DNA of 64,000 bases from NCBI GenBank assembly GCA_013396915.1, contig VWZL01005057.1, forward strand, positions 744,001-808,000. The letters are read 5' to 3'. Shown piece after piece: positions 36,400-49,039 of this stretch (position 1 is its first letter; the number at the start of each line of letters is the position of its first letter). This DNA is from Stercorarius parasiticus (Eukaryota > Chordata > Aves > Charadriiformes > Stercorariidae). The position numbers and the translations under genes were made by a program. The notes beneath the pieces were generated by a model. The model saw only the letters and a list, made by a program, of their open reading frames with translations. It made no database searches and was not told where the DNA came from.

Positions 36400-37460
36400 T
36401 GAAAATAAAGCCATTCTGTAGTCACAGAAGAAGGAAATTAAAGGAGAGGGGCTCAATGAGATTATCTAGATGAAAAAAAAGGCAAGGGAATATCATTGTT
36501 TTATAACAAGTATGGATACAAAGACCCAGATCAGCTAAGGATGTGGAAGAGGAGAGTGGTTGGTAAGAGTTTAAGAGAGCTGGGAACAAGGGAGCAGATT
36601 AAGGAGTCAGCAGGCAGGAAAATGAGACACTTCTGAACTGGAGGTGGAATCAAAGGAGGAAAAGAAAATGAAGGGAAAGTGCAAAAGCTGCAGTTAAAGG
36701 CAGCAATAAAACTGAATGAGGATGAAAAGCAGGTGTGCAAGGGAATTTGAGAGAGAATGATATATTGGAGGAGTGAGACAGAAAGGATTTTAATGGAGAA
36801 GCAAGAGAAGGGGATGAAACAGGACTAAGAGAACAACGTATTGAATGATTCCTCTTGCTCTTGCTTTCATAGGACATTGTGCTCATCCAGCTCTAGTGCT
36901 GCCACTGGTTCATGAACAGGTGAGACGAGATGAAGGTGGTGCCTTACCTGCTAACACTGTTTATTCTTCCTTTGAGCGTCAGATGTAATTTGGCCGTTGG
37001 TGTATTTCTGGCTGTGTTCCTGGAAATACATGGTTACAGATTAAAGGTAACTCCATACCAGAAAAAGAGAGGCTCCTCAATTCACCCTATCAAAATACTG
37101 CAACAAGCACTTGGACAAATTCTGTTGTTTTATGGCTTGTGAGAATCCACAGTCTTTTAGTGCTGTAAGGTTTTTTGATTGTGTAGATTATTATGTACCC
37201 TGTGAAAATCTCATTGCTTCCATAGTGAGGAAGGCAATGTAGAAGAGACGGAGCAAAGGGTTGTTAATGAATTTGGGATGGGCTCCAGAAAAATGATGGG
37301 GAGCGTACAGTAAGATCTGGAAATGTCAGAACTAAAAAGGGAAGGAAAGGAGAAAGATCAAGAAGTAGAAAAACATTTCAGAAACATAATGGATACTGGT
37401 AACAAGATGGCACAGCACAGACTTGAAGCCATGTGTAGTTGTTTTAGGGGAGGGAAATGA
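36400..37460 (+). repeat. Purine-rich, strand-asymmetric tract
   Basis: The + strand is strikingly rich in A and G over 36400-36850, and again at 37190-37460, with many short gga/gaa/aga combinations but no strict repeat unit. The overlapping - strand open frames at 36531-36886 are Ser/Leu/Phe/Pro-rich and follow directly from this composition; they are not genes. Confidence 0.5.
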
Positions 37461-40400
37461 AAGCACAACAAGATGGTAATAAGCAATTACTGGGAATTTA
37501 ATTCCATTCTGTGTTTCTTCTACACTTTAAAATGATAAAACACAAGGAAAATCAGTGGAGGAGAAAGTCAATTAGAATAGCAAATCAATTAGGGTAAAGA
37601 GTCTAACCAATGAAAACTGCAAGGTAACTAATGAAGGACAATTAACAACAAGTGGATCCAGTGCTGCTTGGATTCAAAAATGACAGGAAGATACAGAAGT
37701 GACATCAAGCTATAGAGGCTACAGAGGGTGCTCTGTGAAGAGGAAAATATGTGGTGGGACTGAGCTCTTTGTATTCAGTGGGCTTTAACAGCCAACCTCA
37801 GGATGTACCAGGGTGAGGGAAAATGACTTTATAAGCTTCTGTTTTTCTACTGATATTTACTGTTAGTGTAGTAGTGAGAGTCTAGTGCCCCATTCTATTT
37901 GTCTGTTACCAATCTGACAGCTGATTCAAAACCTGCTCAGCATGCCCTGTTGACAGCTGTGGGCTTTAGTTATACCCCAAGCCTCTTTGAACCAGGTGTA
38001 TTTAAACTATTTAAGACTAGATGTCCACACCAGAAGTTACTTTACTTCTGAAGATGGAGAACATACCAGATACGTAACATCATAACAAGGCAGTGGTGTG
38101 CCTAAAATTATCCATTGCAAACACTCTCCAGGAATGAGAGGGTCCATGTGCCATTGTCAGTCTTAAAGGTCATCTAATTGTTCCTTGACTAATATCTGAA
38201 TGTAAGGAAAGAACAGCTTAGTTTAAATCTGCCTGTGTTGATTCTTATATAAACATTTTACGTTACAGATCCTTCTTAACATCTGTGAAGGACCAATGAC
38301 CTTTTAGGTAGAGGCAAAAAAAAAAATGTTTGCCGTGGAAGAGCAGAGATTAGTAATCCAAACTGTGCTACTAATGGTGTTGACATCTTTTATAGATTTC
38401 CGTTCAGTCTTGGCTAATACTTGACATTCTTCCTTATTCCAAAGCACACTTTATTCTAAATTGTCCCCATGGAGAACAGCATTGCTTGATATATTCAGAA
38501 TTAGATTGGCTAGATGATCTTAATTCAAGAAAGTACTGAATTTGTCTGTGGTTCATCTATAATGCACTAAAAGGAAAATTCCCCAGCTAGACAAGTAAAT
38601 TATTAACTCATAAGTCTATGTGTTGTAATTTGTGTATAGTAATAACTTATCTTTAAGTAGGATTGAAAATGCGTATGGAGAACATGAATCGAATCAGAAA
38701 TAATTGGTTATTTTCAAACAGAGGGAAAAATTGTGAAGCTGGGCTTAACGGGAGAGCTCAGACTTTTGCCTACCTGAAGGGCGCTTGCTCTGCCAGTCAT
38801 GGACACACCGAGGCTGTTACTACCTCTAGTAGCAGCAGCTAGGAAGCAAATTTTGAGGTTAATACTTAGGATAAGATAAATCCAGGTGTCTCACTCGCAG
38901 CAGATATAGTCAAAAATAGAGACAAGGTGATGGACACTGTAAAGGATTTAAACATATTTTTTTTATATACGTTTAATTGCCTTGCCAGTGATACCAACAG
39001 CTGTATTCTTGCTTCACAAAATTCTCAATTCTGACACAAAGCTGTTTCATTAGTTGCTCTGTCCATATGTCTGGTGTGGAAATACTCAGCAGCTTTTAAG
39101 TAGGAGCGAGTTATTTTTACCTCTAATCCAACTTACTTCTCAGGAACCCTGAACTTTTTTGACTCGAGAATATCTATTTTATCCCTAAGCCCCAATCCAA
39201 ATCAGTTAAAGCTGTAATCAATAATTATACTCTATCTTTAGGGTTATAAATGTGTACATAACGCACATTGCAAGCATGTTCAAGTAGTTATTGTGCTGTA
39301 ATAAGCTTAGTAGCTCTTGTCTTTCACTTCTTTGTCATGCCTATTGTTTTGGTCTTTCAAAAATGCTTTGCTCTTGTGAAGTGGATGCTATTTATTTGGA
39401 GTGTTTCACCTGTCTAAATCTGCCAGCAAATCTCTTTTTTAATACAGAAGTCATGATGTGTTGGTGTTGAGGTTCTTTTCCCTCATGGCCCTGCTGAAGA
39501 GTCTGCTGTGGTGGATCAGGACTGTTCTTGATTTTCCTGTCTGCTTACTTAGCTAATTAAAATAACAAATCTTCACAGCTGTCTGCTTTGGATTCATCCT
39601 TATCACCATAAACTAATTAAAATAATGCAACTGGTTGCAACTCATTAAATATCAACTATACTTTTCATATAATTATAAACCTTAAAAAAAAAATCCACAA
39701 AATAAAAGAAAAACCTGGTGGTTCTTTGTTCTTTCCTCCTTAGCTAATTGTAACTGTTTTCTTACGATGCCTACATGTCAGTTTACAGTTTCATCTGTTT
39801 TGTTTTTTTTTTTTTTTCTGATATGTTCTTGCAATTGTATTTTTTGTAGCTTCCCATTCTATCCTTTCTCCTGTCACTCTTAAGTTTTTTGAAGAGTGAA
39901 CATCAAAATACTCAGGGTTCTTATTCAGTTTAGTTGGGCACCCTACGGAACGCATGCTTGTCCGAAGTTTTTCAGTCAACTTAGTGGACTGAGGAAATTG
40001 CAATAGGAATTAAAATTCAAGAAAGCATTTAAGTGCTGGATTAATTTTGTTTCCCAGTGGTACGTTTATTCATGTGCTTTAATATGATACTGATTTGAGA
40101 CTGCGGTTGTATGTAAAATTACTTCTGAAATGAAAGAGATGGAGTTTTACTGGAGACAGAGGAGAGATCCCCAAAATGGAAATAATAAACTTACTTTTAT
40201 TGGGTTTTTTTTGTATCCAAACTAATATATGTGTCACCTAAAAGCCATGGGGATCCTAATGTAACTGATTAGGCAGGCATATCTGTGCTTTGATGCTATG
40301 TTTATAAAACAGTAGGAATCTGGTGCTACTCTCTATTAAAAAAATAGCTCTCACCAATTTTACTGGGGATTTTTCTTATACTGTAACTTAGTATTCTTCT

Positions 40401-42753
40401 CAGGGCATAGTATTTCTACACACTTTTGAAGCAAGTTTAATCATTTATTTACTGCAAGATCTTCACTTTTAATTAGGTCTTTCCTGTCTGTCTTTTCTTT
40501 CTTTTTCCCCAAGAGAAAATTTCAGTACGCTCTTCTGTGCTGAACTCTACTTCTGTTTTGGCAGACCTAGTTTTAAAGGGCTTCCTTACCTCTTCAGCTG
40601 CTGACAGAATTTTTTTCCAGTAAAAACAATTAATACCTTTCTGGTTTCTTTGTTCTATTTTTGCCCATTCACTAGTTTTCCAGTTCTAAAACAGTATCTG
40701 GCCAAAAATGGACAACAAACCTGAAAGAAAATCCAGGTTCCAATTTGTTCATCCCCAGTGCCTGTCTTCAGATCTGAAATTGCTTTAAAAGCCTGAGGAA
40801 GAAGACTTATCACACCTCTGCACACCAAAAGCAGTAAGAAGGGATCATTTTGCTTACCTCCGCAACATCCCTTGCTGCAGCTGCCAGCAGGTACTAATTG
40901 TATACAGGGTTATTCCACAATGCTTTAATACGCTTCCTCAAGGAAGGTACCTTAACACGTACCCCAGTTGTCTTTCCAAACAAGGATGACTGTCTGAATT
41001 GAGTTCTGTAGCTTGTGGTTGCAGTTGTTTGCTCTGTGCTCAGGCTGGGCAGGTGCTTCTTAAATGGCACGCAGACTGGTGGGATGGGAACTGCACTTGC
41101 AAACGGCCAGTCATACAGCTACCTGCCCCTTCTTTAGCATAAATACCTGCTGTGTGTCCTTAATTGAGGCAATTTTTTGCAGGGAAGTTTGGCACGTGGT
41201 TTCCTCTTTATGGGTATAATTGCATGTTCCTGATTATGTAAAAATCCTGCTATTTTGACACCCCTTGTGTATGTACATTATTAGAATCCAGCACTTTTAG
41301 CCAACCACAGGTGGAAATACAAGATAAAATTAGGTATTCTGCCTTTTTCCTGTCTAGTATTAAATGTGCGAGGGAAGAGCTGAAGTGAGTCATAAAGGAC
41401 AAGGCATATGTTCTAAAGAAGCAATTCCCAAATTTTCTTGCTTTGTTCTGAATTCTTAAAACTAGTCTCTCGTTTCCTTCCACTTTTATCTTTAGCAGAC
41501 TTGTGTTTCCGTGCTCTCTACCGAAGTAAAAGCTGGAAAAAGCCTAAACTGTTCAATTTATTACAGCCTTTTTAAACATTGTGGGTAGAAAGACAATATA
41601 TCAAAGGGAAACACAAAGAAGCAGGCATTATTATTAATGTTTTCCATGTTGCTTAAATTATAAGAAACAATCAAAATACTATAAATTACTTGCTCTGTTG
41701 CATTATGCTGCTGAGCTACGACAATGGTTTGCCTTTTTAAGTTATTTAATTTGAGCTCCCTGTCCATTTTTCAGTACGGTATCGGTGAATGGACATCAAA
41801 GCTTACCTTGCTCACTCTTGACAAAATTCAAATGAAGAGAAAAACAATGATTTAAAGGAGCACCTGGGGAAATCAAAGCCTGGTACTAGCAGAAAGCGCT
41901 CCACAGCTGCTTTTTGTCAGTTGAGATATTGGTAAGCTTCAGTTAAAAGTCTGGTTTACTTATTTTCAGCGGTGAATAGGGTAGAGAAAGCCGGTTTTGA
42001 AGAGAAATGTAGAGCTTAAAGGTTCAGTCAGATATCAGGCTTAACTCTTTCCTTCACCACAAAAAGTTGCTAAGCTACGCTTTGTTGGATTTGAACTTGA
42101 GTTCGTCGCATGACAGTTCAATCAAAAGCCTTTGTTGTGAAGCCAGGTGGCAAAATGTGTTCTGTGAAAATTGGCCCCCTGATCCAACTCTGACTTTTCA
42201 CTGATCGTAGAGTATTCATTAAATTCTGTGCCTGAATTCAGGTAGTGCTTTTATTTGTTGGCACACATATGTATATATCTGATACATCAACACCAATAGT
42301 TATGTTGGGATGAACTTTTATTTTACTTTTAGAGAGGGTTTTAGTATTTGGCATATTTTCCCCTATTTCCTTTGTGTTTTATAAATTACAGTGTCTTTAA
42401 CGCTGTCCTTGTTTTGTCACAGATATTAAAAGGTGCAGCTTTCAGTTCAGCTTTCTGGTATATTCAGTTCATTGAGATGTGCAAGCAAGTTAATAGGGTA
42501 GTCTTCATGGCCACAAGTCATTCTCAAAGCAATCCGCACGTTCAAGACTGAAATCATCATGAAAAGCTTTACCTTGGAAAAAGATAAAGCAGACCTGTCA
42601 GAGACAAGTCAACACCTTTCCACATGAGAGCTATCTTACTCGTGCTTGGAGAAGACTGTGATCGCTTCCCGTTTCACTGAACAAAACTGAAAATAAAAGC
42701 GAGCGTGTCGTCGGTGGTTTAATTACATTTTCCACCTTTTCACCCTGATCTAG
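37461..42753. other. Noncoding, AT-rich DNA
   Basis: No gene is visible. A 13-base motif, ctaattaaaataa, occurs twice exactly 60 bases apart (39553-39565 and 39613-39625) in a homeodomain-site-rich stretch. There are short A and T runs near 38316 and 39806. Confidence 0.55.
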
Positions 42754-42946
42754 AATGACTTTCAGATTGATGGACAATTTGGTGCAACCTGCAGTTTCTG
42801 AAGGATGCTATGGAGAAGGAGTGAACTTAGCACTGGCACTGACAGTTGAATTTTTGTCAGAAATTCACTATGTTGCCCAAGCGTTGCTCATGCTCTGTGA
42901 CACGAGGCACCGATCCATCTATGCCATTCACCAGCTACTCCAGTAA
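42754..42946 (+). CDS. Possible exon or gene fossil, unrecognised
   Basis: A pyrimidine-rich stretch ending in 'caccctgatctag' leads into a frame that starts with ATG at 42755 and stays open for 63 codons to a TAA. The middle and end read like a helical protein (NLALALTVEFLSEIHY, then QALLMLCDTRHRSIYA). I do not recognise the product. No partner exon with a matching donor is evident, and the frame ends with a stop rather than a donor, so it would have to be a terminal exon. A chance open frame is the main alternative. Confidence 0.12.
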
Positions 42947-45900
42947 ATGAATGAATTCTGCTTCCCCTCCCCACCCACCATCATTGTACATCTTGGTATG
43001 GCTTCAAAAATCAGAAAGTCTCCGACTACATACACAAGAGGCAGAAAATTAGTGATATCAGTTATGAGTAGTTTCTCTGTTTCGTATGACCCATGTGACT
43101 TCATTTGAGAAGCTACATTTTGATCTCTCCTTCATGAATAGTTTAAGGAATAATGTAACAAATAATTTAAGGAATAGCAACTGTGTCTCAGGAGCTGCCA
43201 ACATGGTGTCCTTTTGTGCAACTCTTCAAATTTCTTAGGTTTGGCAATTTCAACAATATCAAGCTTATGTTATAAATTGCTTCAAAGAGCTTTTTAATAA
43301 TGCGAGCAACAGCTGGTTTTTGCTTTTTGCTTCAATTTGCTTTTCAAAGGCATTGCTCTCAATTTGGGTTTTTGTTTATTCTTTTAAAGATCTTTACTCT
43401 GTATTAAGATGCTCCTGAAGCAGGAAATGCTTCTTTAGATAACAGTTCATGACAAATGATGCCCCAAAGCACTGATTTGCTTTCTTCACCACTGCAAGGG
43501 AATCCAGATGATAGACAGTTGGGAACATTTATTCGTACACTCTTCTGCTGTCTCTTGTAGTAAGAAGCTACAGACAGGAACAGATCTGTTCACCTTTCTC
43601 ATGAAGACTGTGATTCACAGAATGACCTTTTTCATCAACAACCCTTTGTGTTTTCTTTGTATTTTTCTATTGAAGGTACTGCTACCAGCTGAAAATTACA
43701 AATACATAAACAAATATGAAATAACTTTCATCCATACCATATATAAATCAATGCAGTCATTTGAATACGAGACTTGAGGATGAAAAAGACATTTTAAATG
43801 TATGTAAAATTCCCTACCTTAATCTGAGATTTCAGAATGAATCCAGAACTGACTCTAAGGAGCCAAGTACTTTCTTCACCTTTTCTTTTAATGTGAATAA
43901 TCAACATTTCGGTGAATAACTGTCCTGGAGAAGACACAGAATGCTCGAGTTTACTGGAATGTTTTTCATGTTCTGTGACTTCTGAAATAAAGGTTTAAAA
44001 TACTAGATAGTAACTTTAATCTTATAATCTATTTTGGACACAAGGCACATTAAAATCAATTGGGTTTTTGTTTGATACAATACTGTAGTATAGCTATCAC
44101 TCTTTTTTTTTTCATTATTTTACTGCAAACACCTCTGACATCTACACTCTCAAAGATTTGTGCTGGGGGAAGAATGTGCAGGATTAAGAAAATGACAGCA
44201 TCAGTGAGGCGATTCTATCTAATAGTTACGTTTAATGCTACAAAAACTTACTAGTTTGCTTAAGGTTTTATTTGTGTACTGTAGTAATTTGCCACTTCAA
44301 ATGGATGATTATATCTAGAGATGATTTTATCATTAAACGCTTTATTTCTCTACACAGTGCAGGGAACAGAATTCTTCGGGAAGCTGGGGGCACTCTGATT
44401 CCGAAGGTTCTCTGTCCGACAGTCCTAGAGCTCTTCTTGGGACCATCCCTTGGATGTCCCATCTGTTATGACAACTGTTATGACTGGCAGCACTTCAGAT
44501 CGACGCATGATTTCCCAAACACAATGTTTGCTTAAGACTTGGTAGGAACAGGACTTCCCACAGCATTGTCTTTTGCCATTCAGGATTTCTGCATGGTGGC
44601 ATTTCAAATGCTTTTAACTAATTTTAAAAGAGATTAACAGTATATTACTCTTTTTTTTTTTTTTTTTTTTTTATAAATAGATACATTTCTTGCAACAGGC
44701 AAAGGGTTTATCTCTAAGCCCTAATCTACTTCAAAGTTACTGCTGCTGGAAACTACATCAATGACACATCAATGGCAACACACTTCTGTGTCCTGTGGGG
44801 ATGTGCTAGGAACAACTTGTGCCTCCTGTGAACTTTTTTTTTTCCCCATGAATTTTCTTCCAACTTTTTTTGTAAATAAGCTTTGTCTGCGAAGGAGATG
44901 GGGCATGCATCCCTGTGCAAAGTCTCATTGTCAGGCTATTCTCCCCGTAGGATTCTGCTGCAGCAGAAGAAACAGGCGGGATGAGATGACATAGGGTTGA
45001 GGAAGTGGTTTTAAAAAATCAGTTTTACATACAAAGCCAAGGTGCCTAAGGTAGAAGACTAGTACTTAGGTTCGTATACTGTCTGTGGAAAGGGAGATGC
45101 ACAACTTAAAGGGCAGTTCCACAATAACGGAGTCGGTTGTGTGCTACATTTTCCCTGGGCCATGTTTACTGTGTGAACACATTGTTGACACAAGGGAGAT
45201 GACATAAAGGGAATGGTGAGGGATGTGTCGTGTCACGTGTCCTTGGGTTTCTCTGAAAAAAGGGCTCAGGCGCTGCCTTCTGAAAGCTCCTTCTGACAGA
45301 TGCCAGGCCTAAAGTCTTCTCTGTATGTCCCCAAAGGGTGAATCAATAGGCTGCTGAGACATAATTACTTACCTACTGTTCCTAAATTGTTAACAAATCA
45401 TGCAATTGTTCATTTCCACCAGATGCAAAAAAAAGGAAATAGAAACCTTGTTGGCCGATACTAGTAACTCATAATGCCCAACTATGCTTTGCTATTGCAG
45501 AAAATTTCATAGCAAAACAGTTTTTTCACAGCTCCAAAGCCCCTCAGTACACAGTGCTTTGTATACAAGCATTGAATATTCCTGCTTGCTAAGGTTATTT
45601 CCATTTTTCTGCTCAATTTATATAAATATTTTATATCTACCATTGCAAATGTATTCTTGGTTTTCTTTCACAATTCCAGTGATGCATTTGACATGTAGGA
45701 GCATTTTCAATGTGAAAAACTTATAGCTCTAATCCTGCTCTCGTAATGCACGGGATTTCACATGACATTTTTGCCAGTGCACGTGCAAGTCAATAGGGTG
45801 ATTTGAACCAGTCGGATTCTACCCTTGCAAATCCTGGCACCATATCTTCTTTTAATTGTGGGTTGATCACAAAACTAATTGGCAACAGATCTGTGAGAAG

Positions 45901-46845
45901 TATTAAGTCCTTGTAGCCATGTACACGGGGGCTGGGGGGAGGGAGGCAAATGGTTTGTGGCTGTGCAACAGAAACTTAAGGTTGCCAGAGCCCTGACATA
46001 AAATTTTCCCACCTCTCTTTTCTTGGAAGGAGCAAACCAAAAGACATCAGATGCCTTCAATTAATAAAACTAAGTTTTAGTAGACTAAAAAAATATAAAA
46101 TCGAATGATATACCTAAAAAAGTGTAATTAAATAGAGAAAATCTATATACTTTGCAGATAAAATAAGTCTTAAAAATGAGCGTGTTCTATCCTTATTGTG
46201 TCATAGCTAGTTTCTCTCTCCCTGTTTTCTAGCCAAGCAACTTTCTAATGCTTTGAATCACTTTAGGCAACTTTTATTATGAACAAAGCTAAGCAATGTA
46301 GTAGTTAAAAATACAAGAGAAACATTTATTGGCTGTTATACACAATGGGCAGCTAGCATGTGGGCATTAACTTGCTCGCCACTTTTGATGTCTTTTGTTG
46401 CCATGTGGTTGTCAGGCAAGAAATGGTCAACCTCCATCAGGCCTGCAAGGGCCTGATCTTCAGCATCAGTGAATTGCCATCCTTCAACTGTTTTTTTTGT
46501 ATGCAAGTTGCGTGTTGTATCACAAGCAGCTGAACCCCTGCAGGGACGGTTACAATTTCCTGGATGCTAAGAAAGTGTCTTCCCATTGCTTCTCGGGAGT
46601 GTTTTGGCATGTTTCTGGCTTTCCTCAGAGCAAACCCATTCTGCACTGTCACTGCAAGTCACTTGACTCATCCCTGCCTGGCTTTTCTCACGGTGTTCCC
46701 CTGTTGCTCTCAGGAGAGCCGAAGTCTCTGTTCTCTCTGGAAGTCACTGCCTGACCCAGAGTGTCCAAGGTAAACAGGCAGCCTTCTTCTCTACTGCCTA
46801 GCTGTACCTTTCTCTATATTAAAGCGCTACATGCAGTTTTTGCTA
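42947..46845. other. Noncoding, AT-rich DNA
   Basis: No confident gene. It contains a 22-T run at 44651-44672. Around 44360-44540 both strands are open; on the - strand the piece VITVVITDGTSKGW superficially resembles the 'TDG' strand of von Willebrand A domains, discussed as a finding. Confidence 0.5.
44651..44672 (+). repeat. Poly(T), 22 bases
   Basis: A homopolymer run, the longest in the window. Confidence 0.95.
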
Positions 46846-47142
46846 TTAACTCTGAACAAATGAATCAAACAGTTCTGCAATCTGCCAGAGGTAACAAGAT
46901 TTTTGACTGAGCTGTCTGCAAATGGATCTTAAAGCTTTGGCTTCTTGATGCTGCACTGTCAGGCACCCCGGCAGCCATCCAGTAGGAGGTTGTATTACAG
47001 TTACATACAAAATGACTTCATCATCAGGGGTTTTTTCATGGCTGTTGAGATCTTTGAGCAAATCAGTAGGGAACAGAGACCCTGTTAGCAGTTCTGATTC
47101 ACAGGCTGTATGGCTCTCGGAAGAGGAATGCTGAAATCTCCA
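46846..47142 (-). CDS. Candidate terminal coding exon, product unrecognised
   Basis: On the - strand a strong acceptor, a run of nine T followed by gtcag with a 'ttactac' branch-like sequence about 20 bases upstream, leads directly (phase 0) into 98 codons ending in TAA at 46846-46848. The peptide is of balanced, non-repetitive composition: it opens WRFQHSSSESH, continues LFPTDLLKDLNSHEKTPDDE and ends SCYLWQIAELFDSFVQS. Together these make it the best coding-exon candidate in the window. Against it: I do not recognise the family, no upstream exon with a matching donor is identified, and no AATAAA lies close downstream. The frame also stays open upstream to 47391, so a chance open frame or a decayed gene remains possible. 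Confidence 0.3.
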   Translation of the reverse strand, partial: WRFQHSSSESHTACESELLTGSLFPTDLLKDLNSHEKTPDDEVILYVTVIQPPTGWLPGCLTVQHQEAKALRSICRQLSQKSCYLWQIAELFDSFVQS

Positions 47143-49039
47143 CTGACAAAAAAAAAGATGTAGTAAGTTAAAAGAAGATATCTCAGTGACCCTGTGTAGA
47201 AAAGAATACATTTGACTTGCTAGTGTCAAGAACAGGTGTACTTGAAAAGAAGGTTTTCCTTCTGAGTGGAAAATTGTAGACACTTCTGTTGCATTCTGGC
47301 AACAAAGACCTCGAGCCTTCACTGGCAGAAATGGATGCTGAAAGCCTTGTCTTTTGTTAACTGTAATAAGATACGAAGTTGTTGGAGCCAAGGGGGGCGT
47401 TTGTTAACAAGCAGGTCTGGGGCTGACCAGGAGCATCCTGCTGGGAATGTGTTCCAGAGATGGCCATGCATCTGATGGTTTTCCAAAGGCTCATTTGAGG
47501 AACAGTGCTGAGGTGACCAAAGCTCAACAAAGGGGTTTCTGGGCTTGTAGCTTTAGGGTTTGGCAAAACAGATTAAGGGATAAAAGATACCACATTTAAC
47601 CGGCCTTTAAGGTAGATGAGTTCATAGGAGTTTAAAATAAACAAATAAAACAAATCTAGAGGCTGATCTTTTCGGTGAGTTGTCTAAGGAATAAGGTTTT
47701 TGTAGCTTGCTACTTCACATATTTAGTAGAAACCAATAATAGACAAGCGCTCCACATTTAGTCAGGTAAATATTAGCGATTTGATTAATAATTAAGCCAG
47801 TTCATTTCATACTAACTTCTTTTATTTTTCTGGAGTGGGGAAATAACTTTCAACTCCTTTTGCTTTCTAATACTGTAGCTCCTGTAGCATTGTTTGATGA
47901 GCTCCATTCATGTGTGTTGAAATTTCCTGGAGAGAAGTCTAAAGCATTCAAAAATGTGCTTTCCCTGCCTCCAGGTTTTTCTGGTTATTGGCTTTTTCTT
48001 TAGTTGTAAAAGCTTTTGATAATAGAGCTAGCTGAATAGTTTCAGGTAAAAAAAAAAAAAAAGGGGAAAAAAAAAGAATTTTCATATAAAAATGCCATTT
48101 TGTTGAGCCCCAGATGTTTCATTCATAATGTCCCTGGTCCGAGTGCTTGCCAAGCCCAGAACAGGGTGCCAGGCGAAGAGTGCCTGGATTCCTGACGGGT
48201 TGTCCCAGGAGGCACGGATGTAGGGAGCTGCCAAGGCTTCAGACTTTGGTCAGTCTTCTGCTGCCTGAGCCCGAGAGCCAGCGTTTCCTGTTGCTCCTCA
48301 GTGAAATTGTCATCTTTGCTCTGGTCATGAAAGCTGACAGGAACATCAATATCACTAAGTGGTTGCAGGGCCTGGGGAATTTAGCACATGTTAGTTTTTG
48401 GTCTGATTTGGACGGTAACTTAGAAGAGTAAAACAAAACCAGCCATGAATGGAAAGCCTGCTTTCCAGCCAGCTCTTGTGTAGCCCTCACTTGGTGCTAA
48501 TGAGGAAAAGAAGCTGCCTTTTGTGCTGGAGACAGTTTACACCTGCTTCTATTTGATTTTCTAGAAGGCCAGTTCAAGTTTCATCACAATTAACGCATTT
48601 AAGACTTAATGCAAATAGTCATTAATGTTTGTGACTGGTATCCACCGAGAAAACCAAAACCCCACAGAAAAATGATGACCAGAAGATTCAACCTGATGAT
48701 GTTAATGTACAGAGATCAATGTGGTGAAAATTATGTGTTTCCTCTACTTCAGCTGAGTGGAGACCTTCAGGCTATTCACACTTCCAGGTTTGAACTGTCT
48801 AAACTCCGACATCCAGCTGAGCAACCGGTTATACAAACTAGCATAGGTACCACAGTGTTACTGGTCTTTTGCAGTTGATAAGGCGAGCGTTAGAAATGCC
48901 ACCCTATCCAAGCAGAGTAAGATGGGATTCCTTCCCCTAGGACAAGGAAAAAAATATATTCCTGTTTCAGTGCTGAACGACTCATGTTCCTTCTGTCCCA
49001 AACAGGCATGAGTTTTTTTATCTTGCATTTATATTCTTA
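47143..49039. other. Noncoding DNA
   Basis: Upstream of the candidate - strand exon I see no second exon. There is a 15-A run at 48048-48062. Open frames at 48147-48431 (+) and 48239-48490 (-) overlap and are not supported. Confidence 0.5.

Noticed and set aside
36531..36886. Ser/Leu-rich - strand open frames
   Set aside because: They are produced by the purine-rich + strand; the composition is low-complexity.
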